In this document: piece after piece, positions 44,319 through 57,233 of the stretch
Numbering within the stretch: position 1 is the stretch's first letter
Layout of the letters: every line of letters starts with the position of its first letter
Assembly (NCBI GenBank): GCA_905182145.1
Contig: CAJJAN010000003.1
Location: 1-60,526 of the forward strand
Reading direction: 5' to 3'
Length of the DNA stretch: 60,526 bases
From: an uncultured Pelagibacteraceae bacterium
GTDB taxonomy: Bacteria > Pseudomonadota > Alphaproteobacteria > Pelagibacterales > AG-422-B15
Made by a program: the position numbers and the translations under genes
The notes under the pieces: generated by a model
Told to the model about the DNA's origin: nothing
What the model saw: only the letters and a program-made list of their open reading frames with translations
The model's database searches: none

Positions 44319-44739
44319 TAATATAATTAACATTTATACTGATGGCGCTTGCTCTGGAAATCCAGGTCCAGGTGGTTGGGGCGCTTATATTGACAATGCT
44401 GGTTTAGTTACTGAACTATCTGGAAGAGAAGAAGATACTACTAATAATAGAATGGAGCTTAAAGCAGTTATTGAAGCACTAAATTCATTTACGAGTAAAA
44501 CCAATTTAAATCTCTATACAGATTCAAAATATGTCATGGATGGGTCAAGCAAATGGATTGAAAATTGGAAAAAAAATGGATGGAAAACAGCACAAAAAAA
44601 AGCGGTTAAAAATCAAGATTTGTGGATCGAATTAGATAAACTTGTACATTTCCACCAAATACACTGGGTTTGGGTTAAAGGTCATGATGGAAATTTAGGT
44701 AATGAAAGAGCTGACTATCTAGCCACTTCAGCAATTTAA
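44308..44739 (+). CDS. rnhA: Ribonuclease HI
   Basis: IYTDGACSGNPGPGGWGAYI; NNRMELKAVIEAL; VKGHDGNLGNERAD. Confidence 0.98.
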   Translation: MDSNNIINIYTDGACSGNPGPGGWGAYIDNAGLVTELSGREEDTTNNRMELKAVIEALNSFTSKTNLNLYTDSKYVMDGSSKWIENWKKNGWKTAQKKAVKNQDLWIELDKLVHFHQIHWVWVKGHDGNLGNERADYLATSAI

Positions 44740-45231
44740 CTATCCTATAATTTCAAGCATTTTTGCAGCACCACTATCTTCTGCTTGTCCTGGCTTACCT
44801 TCGACGTTAATGCTTTTGACAACAGAGTCTTCAATTAGCATTGAATATCTTTTAGATCTTACGCCTAAACCAAATACTTCCAAGTCAGCATCCATTCCAA
44901 CTGCTTTGGTAAACTTAGCACTTCCGTCGGCAGCAAGAATTACCTTATCTTCTGATTTCTGATCTACAGCCCATGCGTTCATGACAAAGTTGTCATTCAC
45001 TGATACACAAATTATTTCATCAATTCCTTTTTCTTTAAATTTATCATGATTTTCAATATAACCTGGTAAATGTGTTTGGGAGCAGGTTGGACTAAATGCT
45101 GCGGGAACAGCAAATAGAACTATCTTCTTTCCTTTTGAAAATTCCTCTAAATTTAATGGCGCCGCCCCTTTTTCTTTTGAGGGAATTGTTAAAGGCTCAT
45201 TAGTTATCTTATCACCAACTTTTATTGTCAT
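44740..45231 (-). CDS. Peroxiredoxin (Prx5-like)
   Basis: KIVLFAVPAAFSPTCSQTHLPGYIENHDKFKEKG. Confidence 0.95.
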   Translation of the reverse strand: MTIKVGDKITNEPLTIPSKEKGAAPLNLEEFSKGKKIVLFAVPAAFSPTCSQTHLPGYIENHDKFKEKGIDEIICVSVNDNFVMNAWAVDQKSEDKVILAADGSAKFTKAVGMDADLEVFGLGVRSKRYSMLIEDSVVKSINVEGKPGQAEDSGAAKMLEIIG

Positions 45232-45285
45232 GTCTTCATTCTTTCTAGGTAATTAATTATAATTTACCTTATATTTAACTTGATT

Positions 45286-45858
45286 ATGAATAGTATCCAG
45301 CAAACATATATAACAGGCAAGCTATTAATTGCAATGCCTCACATGCCTGATGATAGGTTTAAAAATTCAGTTATTTTTATTTATAATCATGATGCCGAGG
45401 GGGCTTTTGGTTTAATTCTCAATAAGCCATTAAAAAAAATAAATTTAAATGAACTTTCAGAAGATTTGGGATTAAAGAAGATAAAAGATAATGATTACAA
45501 TCTAGATATTTTCTTAGGTGGTCCTGTTGATATAACTAAAGGTTTTGTTCTTCACTCAAATGATTACACTGAAGAAACTACTCAATCAATTACTCCTGAT
45601 ATAAAACTTTCAACTAGTACTAATGTTTTAGAAAATATGGGTAAACAAGAAAACCCAGGTAGCAAAATAGTCTTATTTGGCTACGCCAGTTGGGAAGCTG
45701 GGCAACTTGAGCAAGAAATAGCTGACAATGAATGGCTAATAGCTGATGCATCAAAAAAATTTATATTTGATTGTGAATCAAGTAAAAAATGGAATAAAAG
45801 TATTTCTAATTTAGGCGTTAATGTAACTTATTTAGCATCTTTTGGTGGAAATGCATAA
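45286..45858 (+). CDS. YqgE/AlgH family protein
   Basis: GKLLIAMPHMPDDRFKNSVIFIYNHDAEGAFGLILNKPL; FLGGPVD; FGYASWEAGQLEQEI. Confidence 0.96.
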   Translation: MNSIQQTYITGKLLIAMPHMPDDRFKNSVIFIYNHDAEGAFGLILNKPLKKINLNELSEDLGLKKIKDNDYNLDIFLGGPVDITKGFVLHSNDYTEETTQSITPDIKLSTSTNVLENMGKQENPGSKIVLFGYASWEAGQLEQEIADNEWLIADASKKFIFDCESSKKWNKSISNLGVNVTYLASFGGNA

Positions 45859-45891
45859 ATACTAAATCAAACTAAAATTAAGGAAAATAAT

Positions 45892-46752
45892 ATGAAAAAC
45901 TTATCTGGAAAAACATTATTTATAACTGGGGCAACTCGTGGAATAGGATTTGAGATTGCTAAAAAAGCAGCAAAGGATGGTGCTAATATTGTAATTGCTG
46001 CAAAAACAGATACACCCCACCCTACACTACCTGGAACAATACACACTGCTGCTGAAGAATTAAAAGAAGCTGGTGGTGATGCAATTGGTATTAAGACTGA
46101 TATTAGATTTGAAGATCAAGTAAATGCTGCAGTTGAACAGGCTGTAAAAACATTTGGTGGTATAGATATCTGCATTAATAATGCGAGTGCAATAAATTTA
46201 TCGTCTACTCTACATACAGAAATGAAGAGATACGATTTAATGCATAATATAAATACTAGAGGTACTTTTATGGTATCAAAAACTTGTATTCCTCATCTTA
46301 AAAAATCCGAAAATCCACACATACTTAATCTTGGACCTCCACTTAATATGGCATCTAAATGGTTTAAGCCACATGTTGCATATACAATGGCAAAATATGG
46401 TATGAGCATGTGCACTTTAGGAATGTCGGAAGAACTTAAGCCACATGGTATTGCAGTAAACTCCTTATGGCCTCGAACTATGATTGATACATCTGCTGTA
46501 AGAAATATTCTAGGTGCAACACTTGCCGACAAAGGTTTAAGTCAATGTCGTAAACCAGAAATTATGGGAGATGCTGCATATATAATTCTTACTCAAGACT
46601 CTAAAAAATTTACAGGAAACATGTGCGTAGATGATAGTACGATAGTTGCTTCTGGTAAGACTAATTTAGATGAATATCTTGCAACACCTGATGCAAAACC
46701 ACTAGAAGATTTTTTTGTTGATGATGGTGATGGAGAAATTGAATTATTTTAA
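45892..46752 (+). CDS. SDR family oxidoreductase (hydroxysteroid dehydrogenase-like 2 type)
   Basis: ITGATRGIGFEIA; NNASAINLSST; YTMAKYGMSM; NSLWPRTMIDT. Confidence 0.9.
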   Translation: MKNLSGKTLFITGATRGIGFEIAKKAAKDGANIVIAAKTDTPHPTLPGTIHTAAEELKEAGGDAIGIKTDIRFEDQVNAAVEQAVKTFGGIDICINNASAINLSSTLHTEMKRYDLMHNINTRGTFMVSKTCIPHLKKSENPHILNLGPPLNMASKWFKPHVAYTMAKYGMSMCTLGMSEELKPHGIAVNSLWPRTMIDTSAVRNILGATLADKGLSQCRKPEIMGDAAYIILTQDSKKFTGNMCVDDSTIVASGKTNLDEYLATPDAKPLEDFFVDDGDGEIELF

Positions 46753-47337
46753 TTTTTTAAAATCATCCACTATGAAAGAAAGCACAGTATGATCTTGCCA
46801 TTTATCGTTTATTTTCAATAATTTACGTGCTGTGCCTTCTTTAATAAATCCATTTTTTAAAAGTACTTTTAATGATGGCTTATTATGAGGTAAGCAAGCT
46901 GCTTCAATACGATGTAACTTTAGTTCATTAAAAATAAATTTTTTAACTAATTCTAGAGACTCACTCATCATACCTTTGCCTTCACAATCTTTTGCAATCC
47001 AATAACCAATCGCACAAGATTGAATTATTCCCCTCTGGACATTGCTAATATTAACTTCTCCAATAAAATCTTCATTGTCAGACTTGAATATTAAAAAAGA
47101 GTACGCTTGATCATTGTGTGAAAGTCTTTCAAACATTCTAACTCTTTTTACAAATGAGCTTCGTTCTAATTCATTGATAGACCATAAAGGTTCCCAAGGC
47201 TGTAAATATAATTCATTTTTCTTTCTTTCATCAGCCCAAGTCCTCCAATCATTATATTGCGGTGGTCGCAGTATTACTTTTTGACCTGCAATTTCAAATA
47301 GGTTTTTCTTTAGGCTATATGCATTTAGAAAGGACAT
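46744..47337 (-). CDS. GNAT family acetyltransferase (RimJ-like)
   Basis: IGYWIAKDCEGKGMMSESLELVKKFIFNELKLHRIEAACLPHNKPSLKVLLKNGF. Confidence 0.93.
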   Translation of the reverse strand: MSFLNAYSLKKNLFEIAGQKVILRPPQYNDWRTWADERKKNELYLQPWEPLWSINELERSSFVKRVRMFERLSHNDQAYSFLIFKSDNEDFIGEVNISNVQRGIIQSCAIGYWIAKDCEGKGMMSESLELVKKFIFNELKLHRIEAACLPHNKPSLKVLLKNGFIKEGTARKLLKINDKWQDHTVLSFIVDDFKKLK

Positions 47338-47343
47338 TGATTA

Positions 47344-48732
47344 TTATTTAGAATAATTATCTTTAATAACTTTTCTAACTTCTTCAGCTGAATTCATAAA
47401 ACTATAAAATTTTTCTTCATTTTTATACATTTCAAAAAACTCATTAGTAGATTGCATTGGATGCCCTATTGCTTTTTCAACTGTATCTGAAAATTTAATT
47501 GGATGTGCTGTTCCTAAAATAAAATTATTATCGCCTCTTTCATTTAATACTCTTGAGGCTCCAAGTCCAATAGCTGTATGAGGATCCATTATATAATTAA
47601 ATTCTTTATAAGTTTCTTTGATTAAATCATTAACTTCATTTTGATTAATTTTTTTTGATGAAAATGTTTTTTTTACCAAATTAGACTGTTCCTTGGTTAC
47701 ACTAAATGATCTATTGTTTTTTAATTCATTCATTTTTTCAGACGTCATTACACTTGATTTTTGTAACAAATCAAACAATAAACGCTCAAAATTACTGGCT
47801 ATTGCAATATCCATACTTGGACTAGTTGTCTTAGTAACACCTTCTATTGAATAACTGCCAGAATTAATAAAGCGATCTAAAATATCATTTTCATTAGTTG
47901 CAATAATTAATTTATTTACTGGTAAACCCATTTTTATGCCCACATAACCAGCATAAATATCACCAAAATTTCCAGTTGGTACGGAAAAATTTATTATCTC
48001 ATCCTCAGAAATATTATTATTAATTAATGTATAAAAATAATAAACAATTTGAATCATTACTCTAGACCAGTTTATTGAATTTACTGCAGCTATTGAAAAT
48101 TCCTCCGAAAAGTCTCTATCTACAAGAATTGATTTAACTATATTTTGACAATCATCAAATGTTCCATCTACTTCAATTGGAAAAATATTATCGCCATGTA
48201 CTGTAGTCATTTGTTTTTTTTGAAAATCAGAAATCCTCCCTTTTGGAAATAAACAAAAGATATTAATTTTTGAACTTTGATGTACTGCATTAATTGCTGC
48301 TGACCCAGTATCACCTGAAGTTGCTACTATTAAGTTTAGTTTTTTATTTTCTTGTAACAGGTAATAGTCAAAAATAGGAACTATAAGTTGCATTGCAAAA
48401 TCCTTAAATGCTAGCGTAGGACCATTAAACAACTCAACTATGTGTTCTCTCTGTTTAAGGTTTTTGAATGTAATTATTTTACTCTTACTAAATTTTGCAT
48501 AAGCGTTATCTATTAGGCTTTTAAGCTCTGACTTTTTAATATCTTCTCCAATAAATGGATATATAATTTCTAACGCCAATTCAGAATAACTATCAATTTT
48601 TTTTAAAGCATTATAATCAATTTGTGGCCACTCATCAGGAACATATAGGCCTCCATCTGAAGCTAGTCCTGAAAATAGTATATCTTTAAATGTAAGATCT
48701 TTTTCACCACCTCTAGTACTTAGATATTTCAT
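47344..48732 (-). CDS. thrC: Threonine synthase
   Basis: YLSTRGGEKDLTFKDILFSGLASDGGLYVP; FNGPTLAFKDFAMQ; VATSGDTGSAAI. Confidence 0.97.
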   Translation of the reverse strand: MKYLSTRGGEKDLTFKDILFSGLASDGGLYVPDEWPQIDYNALKKIDSYSELALEIIYPFIGEDIKKSELKSLIDNAYAKFSKSKIITFKNLKQREHIVELFNGPTLAFKDFAMQLIVPIFDYYLLQENKKLNLIVATSGDTGSAAINAVHQSSKINIFCLFPKGRISDFQKKQMTTVHGDNIFPIEVDGTFDDCQNIVKSILVDRDFSEEFSIAAVNSINWSRVMIQIVYYFYTLINNNISEDEIINFSVPTGNFGDIYAGYVGIKMGLPVNKLIIATNENDILDRFINSGSYSIEGVTKTTSPSMDIAIASNFERLLFDLLQKSSVMTSEKMNELKNNRSFSVTKEQSNLVKKTFSSKKINQNEVNDLIKETYKEFNYIMDPHTAIGLGASRVLNERGDNNFILGTAHPIKFSDTVEKAIGHPMQSTNEFFEMYKNEEKFYSFMNSAEEVRKVIKDNYSK

Positions 48733-49415
48733 TTTTTTAAAATATTTTTATAAATATAAATTATGTACATGCCCGCTATAGAAAGTGCTAAAGCGAACCA
48801 TGTGATGGCATATTGTAAGTGATTATTTGGAATATTTATAGCTGTAAACTCATTTAATAAATCTGAGTAATATTCTTGTTCAAGAACTCTAAAGATATAC
48901 TTTTCACTATTTAAATTTGTGTATTGATCCATTTCTTCAATATTCATTAAGTACCAACTGTTCTTAATAGTATCTGGCTCAGGAGAGAATGCTCGTCTTT
49001 CTTTTGAATATATTAGTATGCCTTTAAAATCAAGTTCACCATCTAGAGACCTGAACATGAATTTCTTAGAATTAATATTTGTAAAGTTAGTCCATCCTAA
49101 ATCAATATATACTGTTTTTTCTTTAGTGAGCAATGGCACAATAATATTGTAACCTGACTGCCCATATGAATTAATATTAAAAAAATGTAACTCTTTAGAA
49201 TGATCTAATTTTCCTGATATATAAGATTTTTTATAAGAGAAATCATTATTTTTTATTTCAAATGGATATTCAATATAGTCTTCTATTTGACCATCTTTGA
49301 TTGTACTAAGAAGTTCTGTTTTCCATTCTAATCTATGTAATTGCCAGTAGCCTAAATACACAAGAGAGACTAATGCGCATAAAAATAAAGAATGAAATGT
49401 TAAGTTTTTTATCAA
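48729..49415 (-). CDS. SURF1 family cytochrome oxidase assembly protein
   Basis: LGYWQLHRLEWKTELL; VYIDLGWTNF; HLQYAITWFALALSIAGMYIIY. Confidence 0.93.
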   Translation of the reverse strand: MIKNLTFHSLFLCALVSLVYLGYWQLHRLEWKTELLSTIKDGQIEDYIEYPFEIKNNDFSYKKSYISGKLDHSKELHFFNINSYGQSGYNIIVPLLTKEKTVYIDLGWTNFTNINSKKFMFRSLDGELDFKGILIYSKERRAFSPEPDTIKNSWYLMNIEEMDQYTNLNSEKYIFRVLEQEYYSDLLNEFTAINIPNNHLQYAITWFALALSIAGMYIIYIYKNILKK

Positions 49416-49426
49416 AGATTAACTCT

Positions 49427-50224
49427 TTAATATGAGCCCCATACATATATAGATGCAAATAAAAATAGCCAAACAACATCTACAAAATGCCAATACCATG
49501 CAGCAGCTTCAAATCCAAAGTGATGGTCCGGCTTAAAGTGCCCAACCATTGCTCTACCTAAACATACAGCAAGAAATATAGTACCAATTATTACATGAAA
49601 ACCATGAAAACCCGTTGCCATAAAAAAAGTTGCCCCATAAATATGCCCAGCAAAATCAAAGTGTGCATGCATATATTCGTACGCTTGGAATCCCGAAAAT
49701 ATTACTCCTAAGACTACTGTAATTATCAAGCCTTGAATAACCTCTTTTCTATGTCCTTCTTGAAGCGCATGGTGCGCCCAAGTTACTGAAGTACCAGATA
49801 AAAGCAAAATTAAAGTGTTAATTAATGGAATGTGCCATGGATCTAATAGCTCAATATCCAATGGTGGCCAAGTAGAACCAATTTGCTCAGTTGGATATAA
49901 GCTTGCATTAAAATAAGCCCAGAACCAAGCAACAAAAAACATTACTTCAGATGCAATAAAAAGTGTCATCCCATATCTTAAACCTAGTTGCACAACCAGC
50001 GTATGGTGACCGTCTTTTTCTCCCTCAATTATGATGTCTCTGAACCACATAAATGCAACATATATAACGGCTAGCAAACCGATAACCATAGTCCACGCGT
50101 TATCAGTTCTAAAATAGATTACAGCGCCAAAACATAATATTAATGCTCCTATAGATGCTAATAGCGGCCATGGACTTGGGTCAACTAAATGGTAATCGTG
50201 TCCTTTTGGATTATTTGAACTCAT
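49427..50224 (-). CDS. ctaE: Cytochrome c oxidase subunit III
   Basis: FWAYFNASLYP; SGTSVTWAHHALQEG; TGFHGFHVIIGTIFL; WYWHFVDVVWLFLF. Confidence 0.98.
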   Translation of the reverse strand: MSSNNPKGHDYHLVDPSPWPLLASIGALILCFGAVIYFRTDNAWTMVIGLLAVIYVAFMWFRDIIIEGEKDGHHTLVVQLGLRYGMTLFIASEVMFFVAWFWAYFNASLYPTEQIGSTWPPLDIELLDPWHIPLINTLILLLSGTSVTWAHHALQEGHRKEVIQGLIITVVLGVIFSGFQAYEYMHAHFDFAGHIYGATFFMATGFHGFHVIIGTIFLAVCLGRAMVGHFKPDHHFGFEAAAWYWHFVDVVWLFLFASIYVWGSY

Positions 50225-50781
50225 AAATTCTTGTTATCAGATGTTTCATAAAAGGTATAGGATAAAGTTATCTCGGATAAATCACCTATGAATTTATCAT
50301 TAACTATTTCTGGATCAATATAAAAATTGATTGGCATTACTTTTTCTTCTCCTGGTTTAAGAGACTGCTCATTAAAGCAAAAGCATTCTAATTTACTAAA
50401 ATATTTCCCTGCATCGTTAGGACTTACATTAAATGATGCAGTGCCACTAATTGCAGTATCAGAATTATTCTTTGCTATATAATTAGCTGTATAATCTGCC
50501 CCTATTTTAAGATCAAAAGTTTTTCTCTCAGGGTAAAAATCCCAATTTAAATCTGATGAAACATTAGCATCAAATCTTACTTCAATAGTTTTATCTAAAA
50601 CATAATCACTCTCAATTTGTGTGATGTTAGGTGTCCCTCCGAATCCAGTCACTTTACAAAATAGATTATATAGTGGCACTGAAGCATACGCCAAAAGAAG
50701 CATTGCAAACACTAGGGTTAAAAGGCTCATAGCCACACGATTGTTCTTATCAGAAATATAATTTATTAACTTATATTTCAT
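50221..50781 (-). CDS. ctaG: Cytochrome c oxidase assembly protein CtaG/Cox11
   Basis: YASVPLYNLFCKVTGFGGT; KLECFCFNEQSLKPGEEKVMPINFYIDPE. Confidence 0.97.
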   Translation of the reverse strand: MKYKLINYISDKNNRVAMSLLTLVFAMLLLAYASVPLYNLFCKVTGFGGTPNITQIESDYVLDKTIEVRFDANVSSDLNWDFYPERKTFDLKIGADYTANYIAKNNSDTAISGTASFNVSPNDAGKYFSKLECFCFNEQSLKPGEEKVMPINFYIDPEIVNDKFIGDLSEITLSYTFYETSDNKNL

Positions 50782-50897
50782 GATGGGTAAGCCATATTTG
50801 AAATTTTATAGATTGTATAAAGAAAAAAAATAACCATTAAACTTGCTAAGAATAAAGCAGTATAAATATTTTTCTTTTTTGTTTTTTTATCTACCAT
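50778..50897 (-). CDS. CoxF-like single-TM small protein (39 aa)
   Basis: Hand-translated MVDKKTKKKNIYTALFLASLMVIFFLYTIYKISNMAYPS*; exactly fills the ctaB-ctaG gap with an ATGA overlap to ctaG; absent from ORF track (too short). Confidence 0.72.
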   Translation of the reverse strand: MVDKKTKKKNIYTALFLASLMVIFFLYTIYKISNMAYPS

Positions 50898-51821
50898 TTA
50901 CATTACCACGCTATCAATTAATAAGATTGCAAATATATTAAATAAAAAAATAATCGTAAAATAAAAGAATTGCTGCGCTTTTTTTTCAAAATCTTTATCA
51001 TCTACAGGAGTATTTTTTAATTTTAGAGACAGATAGACAAATATAACACTTAAAGCTGTTGCAGAAATTGTATAAAAATAAGAGTAAAATAAACCAAGGC
51101 TAATTGTTACTGGAAATAATATAATACTATAAGTAACAATCATATTTAACGTTCTTTCAGGACCAACAATAACTGGCATCATTGGAATTCCAGCTTTTTT
51201 GTATTCTCCCGAACGATAAAGAGCTAGCGCCCAAAAATGTGGAGGAGTCCATAAGAAGATAATTGTAAATATTATTAAAGGCTCATAAGAAAGAGTTCCA
51301 GCTATTGCTGACCACCCAATCATTGGCGGAAAAGCACCAGCTGCACCACCTATTACAATGTTTTGTGGAGTTCTTCTTTTTAGCCAGACAGTATAAACAA
51401 GGACATAGTACACAATTGTTAAGGCTAATAGTGATGCAGCTAATAAATTTGAAGCATAATATAAAATAACAATAGATATGATTGATAGTACTGTTCCAAA
51501 TGTTAAGGCATGATTAGGTGCAATAATTCCAGCTGGAATTGCTCGATCCATTGTCCTGGTCATTAGTTTATCGGTATCTCTTTCATACCACATATTTAAT
51601 GCTCCTGAGGCACCTGATCCAATTGAAATTGCAAAGATAATTAAAGCACTAGAAGTTAATGACACTTCACCTGGAGCAATAACCATTGCAACAAAACTAG
51701 TAAATATAGAGAGTGACATCACTCTTGGCTTAAGAAGAGAAAAATAAGACTTAAGTGTAAAGACAAAACTATTCATAGATCGTTTGCCTTCATCTTGCTC
51801 TAGAGCTGTTATATGTGACAA
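50898..51821 (-). CDS. ctaB: Protohaem IX farnesyltransferase (haem O synthase)
   Basis: LKPRVMSL; NMWYERDTDKLMTRTMDRAIPAG; FLWTPPHFWALALYRSGEYKKAGIPMMP. Confidence 0.97.
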   Translation of the reverse strand: MSHITALEQDEGKRSMNSFVFTLKSYFSLLKPRVMSLSIFTSFVAMVIAPGEVSLTSSALIIFAISIGSGASGALNMWYERDTDKLMTRTMDRAIPAGIIAPNHALTFGTVLSIISIVILYYASNLLAASLLALTIVYYVLVYTVWLKRRTPQNIVIGGAAGAFPPMIGWSAIAGTLSYEPLIIFTIIFLWTPPHFWALALYRSGEYKKAGIPMMPVIVGPERTLNMIVTYSIILFPVTISLGLFYSYFYTISATALSVIFVYLSLKLKNTPVDDKDFEKKAQQFFYFTIIFLFNIFAILLIDSVVM

Positions 51822-51835
51822 AATTGTCTCCTATA

Positions 51836-54279
<2,444 letters not shown>

Positions 54280-54374
54280 ATTCTAATCTTGATTTACTAG
54301 GTAAATATAGCTATTTTAGTCAATTGCAATAGCAATATTAATGACATAAATAATTAATTTAATAGATATTTTTT

Positions 54375-54391
54375 TGCGACAGAATGACGCA
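54375..54391 (+). promoter_or_regulatory. Candidate RegA/PrrA/RegR-type operator upstream of ctaC
   Basis: TGCGACAGAATGACGCA; inner 15-mer agrees with recalled consensus GNGRCRTTNNGNCGC at 9 of 11 constrained positions. Confidence 0.45.
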
Positions 54392-54434
54392 ATTTTTAAT
54401 CAAATTTGGCTAATTTTTAAACTATATAAATAAT

Positions 54435-55898
54435 ATGAGCGATAAAATTAAAAAGAGTGAAGATTTAACGAACATTAGCACTGAAGACCTTTTCTTTAGT
54501 GATAGTGATTTAACATCTGGCTCTATTAACAGTATTGTTAATGATTCTCTTCACAAGGCTGATGATGGTGAATTATTTCTCGAATATTGTGAAAGTGAGA
54601 GTTTTGTTTTTGATGATCAAAAATTAAAAAGTGCTTCATTTGATGTATCAAAAGGATTTGGTTTACGTGCTATTGCTGGAGAGGCAACGGGTTATGCGCA
54701 CTCATCTGATATTGATGCTAAATCATTAAAAAAAGCTAGTGACACTGTAAGTTTTATAACTAAGAATAATAATGGAAGTTTTAATTCGAATTTTACTCGA
54801 ACAAATAAAAAACTTTATACAGATTTAAACCCTGTTAATTCAGTGAATTTTGAAAATAAGATTAAAACTCTTGAGGAAATTGATAGGTATGCAAGAGCAA
54901 GAAATCCACTGGTTAAGCAAGTGTCATCATCTCTTAGCGGTGAATGGCAAGTTGTAAGAATATACAGACCAGATGGCGTTTTCGTTGAAGACATAAGACC
55001 CCTTGTACGTCTTGGTATTTCTGTAGTCTTAGAAAAAAATGGAAGACAAGAAACAGGAAGAATGGGAGTTGGAGGGAGAGTAGATTACCAAAAGTTTTTA
55101 GAAGAAGATTATTGGCAAAAACAAGTAGACGGAGCTTTAGCTCAAGCAGAAGTTAATCTTCAATCAATAGATTCTCCAGTGGGTGAAATGGATGTTGTCT
55201 TGGGTCCAGGCTTTCCAGGTATTCTTCTCCATGAAGCGATAGGTCATGGCTTAGAAGGTGATTTTAATAGAAAAAAAACTTCGGCTTTTTCAAGCTTAAT
55301 GGGTGAAAAAATTGCCCACGATTCAGTAACAATCGTCGACGATGGAACTATTGATTCTAGACGTGGATCAATAAGTATAGACGATGAAGGAACTCCAACA
55401 AATTGTACTACTCTAATTGAAAATGGAATTCTAACTGGTTACATGCAAGATAGACATAATTCAAAATTAATGGGAGTTAGTCCTACAGGCAATGGAAGGC
55501 GTGAGAGTTATGCTCATGCACCAATGCCAAGAATGACAAATACTTACATGATGTCAGGAAATAAAACTCCAGAAGAAATTATAAAAACTGTTAAAAATGG
55601 CGTTTATGCTGTTGATTTCAGTGGTGGCCAAGTAGATATTACTAGTGGAAAATTTACATTTTCATGTACCGAGGCATACAAAATTGTTGATGGTAAAGTT
55701 GAGCAACCAATAAAGGGTGCAACTCTTATTGGCAATGGTCCAGATGTTTTAAAAAGAGTTTCAATGGTTGGAAATGATAGTGCAATGGATACTGGTATTG
55801 GTACTTGTGGCAAAGCTGGCCAAAGTGTGCCGGTGGGTGTTGGGCAACCAACTATGCTTGTAAATAATCTAACTGTAGGTGGAACTGCTTCAAGTTAA
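54435..55898 (+). CDS. tldD: Metalloprotease TldD
   Basis: GPGFPGILLHEAIGHGLEGDFNRK (HExxxH); RRGSISIDDEGTPT. Confidence 0.96.
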   Translation: MSDKIKKSEDLTNISTEDLFFSDSDLTSGSINSIVNDSLHKADDGELFLEYCESESFVFDDQKLKSASFDVSKGFGLRAIAGEATGYAHSSDIDAKSLKKASDTVSFITKNNNGSFNSNFTRTNKKLYTDLNPVNSVNFENKIKTLEEIDRYARARNPLVKQVSSSLSGEWQVVRIYRPDGVFVEDIRPLVRLGISVVLEKNGRQETGRMGVGGRVDYQKFLEEDYWQKQVDGALAQAEVNLQSIDSPVGEMDVVLGPGFPGILLHEAIGHGLEGDFNRKKTSAFSSLMGEKIAHDSVTIVDDGTIDSRRGSISIDDEGTPTNCTTLIENGILTGYMQDRHNSKLMGVSPTGNGRRESYAHAPMPRMTNTYMMSGNKTPEEIIKTVKNGVYAVDFSGGQVDITSGKFTFSCTEAYKIVDGKVEQPIKGATLIGNGPDVLKRVSMVGNDSAMDTGIGTCGKAGQSVPVGVGQPTMLVNNLTVGGTASS

Positions 55899-57233
55899 CT
55901 AAAAAGATAACTCTTCATAAAGTTTTTTAAAATCCTTACCCCAATCATCATTAAAACTATTTAATATCTTGGAAGCTGTTACCTGTTTAGTGTTTAAAAT
56001 ATTAAATAAATACCCTAAAAATAAAGTTTCATCTTCACCACTGAGATTAAATTCTTTTCTTTTTTTTAGTCCATGAGTTGCTATCTCGAGAACTTCTTCG
56101 GTAATTCTCCAGCCACTTTTATTTTGAATTAATGCATCTAAACCAGTTTTAGAACTTTCAATTTTAAAATTTAAAATTTCATTTAAGTGCCAACTTTTTA
56201 TAATATCATTTGCAGCATCTAATGTTTCATTATCATATAATAATCCAGTCCATAAAGCTGGTAAGGCACAAAGAGATTTGTAGCTACCAGCGTCTGCTCC
56301 ACGCATTTCAATATATGTTTTTAATCTTACCTCAGTAAAAATTGTAGATACATGTGTTTCCCAATCATCGATCGTAATTTCATCAGGCTTAATATTTTTA
56401 TTTTTTCCATCCATTAAATCTCTAAAAGTAAAATCTGTAGAGTCGATGTATTCTTTATTTCTTACAATAAAATATACAGGCACATCCAGAAGATAATCTG
56501 TATACTCTTCAAAGCTAAAGCTTTTATCTAACATACTTGGCAAAATTCCAGTTCGATCTTTATCTGTGTCATCCCAAATAACACTTCTATAAGATAAGTA
56601 TCCATTAGGTTGTCCATTCTTAAAGGGTGAATTTGCAAATAAAGCAGTAGCTAATGGTTGCAATGCGGCAGAAACATTGACTTTTTTTGACATATCTTTT
56701 TCAGATAAAAAGTCAAAATTTGCTTGTACAGTGCAAGTTTGATACATCATTTCAAGACCAAGACCACCAACCTTTCTCATGTATGGTGTCATAATTTGCT
56801 GGTATCTTTTTTTAGGAACTTTTGGCATATCATCAAAATTTCCAAGTGGAATAAAACCTATTCCTAAAAATCCAATATCTAGCTCCTCTTCGATTGACTT
56901 AGTAAAACTAAGATGGTCATTTATTTCACGACAAGTCTCATGAAGATTATTTAAAGGGGCGCCAGAAAGTTCAAATTGTCCACCTGGTTCTAGCGTTATG
57001 CTTGCACCATTTTTGGTTGCGCCTACAATCTGACCCTCCTCTTTTACAGCGGTCCATCCATCTTCTACAAATTTTCTTATGACAGTAGAAATACTTTTAT
57101 CTCCACTAAAAGGAATTAATGATAGATCGTTTTTATTATAAATAAATTTTTCGTGCTCTGTTCCTATCTTTTCAGATCCCTTTAATTTAATACCATCTGA
57201 AAAGTATTTAACTAAATCTATTTTTTTTAACAT
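55899..57233 (-). CDS. gshA: Glutamate-cysteine ligase (alphaproteobacterial/plant-type)
   Basis: GTEHEKFIY; LEPGGQFELSGAPLNNLHETCREIN; YMRKVGGLGLEMMYQTCTVQANFDF; YIEMRGADAG. Confidence 0.95.
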   Translation of the reverse strand: MLKKIDLVKYFSDGIKLKGSEKIGTEHEKFIYNKNDLSLIPFSGDKSISTVIRKFVEDGWTAVKEEGQIVGATKNGASITLEPGGQFELSGAPLNNLHETCREINDHLSFTKSIEEELDIGFLGIGFIPLGNFDDMPKVPKKRYQQIMTPYMRKVGGLGLEMMYQTCTVQANFDFLSEKDMSKKVNVSAALQPLATALFANSPFKNGQPNGYLSYRSVIWDDTDKDRTGILPSMLDKSFSFEEYTDYLLDVPVYFIVRNKEYIDSTDFTFRDLMDGKNKNIKPDEITIDDWETHVSTIFTEVRLKTYIEMRGADAGSYKSLCALPALWTGLLYDNETLDAANDIIKSWHLNEILNFKIESSKTGLDALIQNKSGWRITEEVLEIATHGLKKRKEFNLSGEDETLFLGYLFNILNTKQVTASKILNSFNDDWGKDFKKLYEELSF

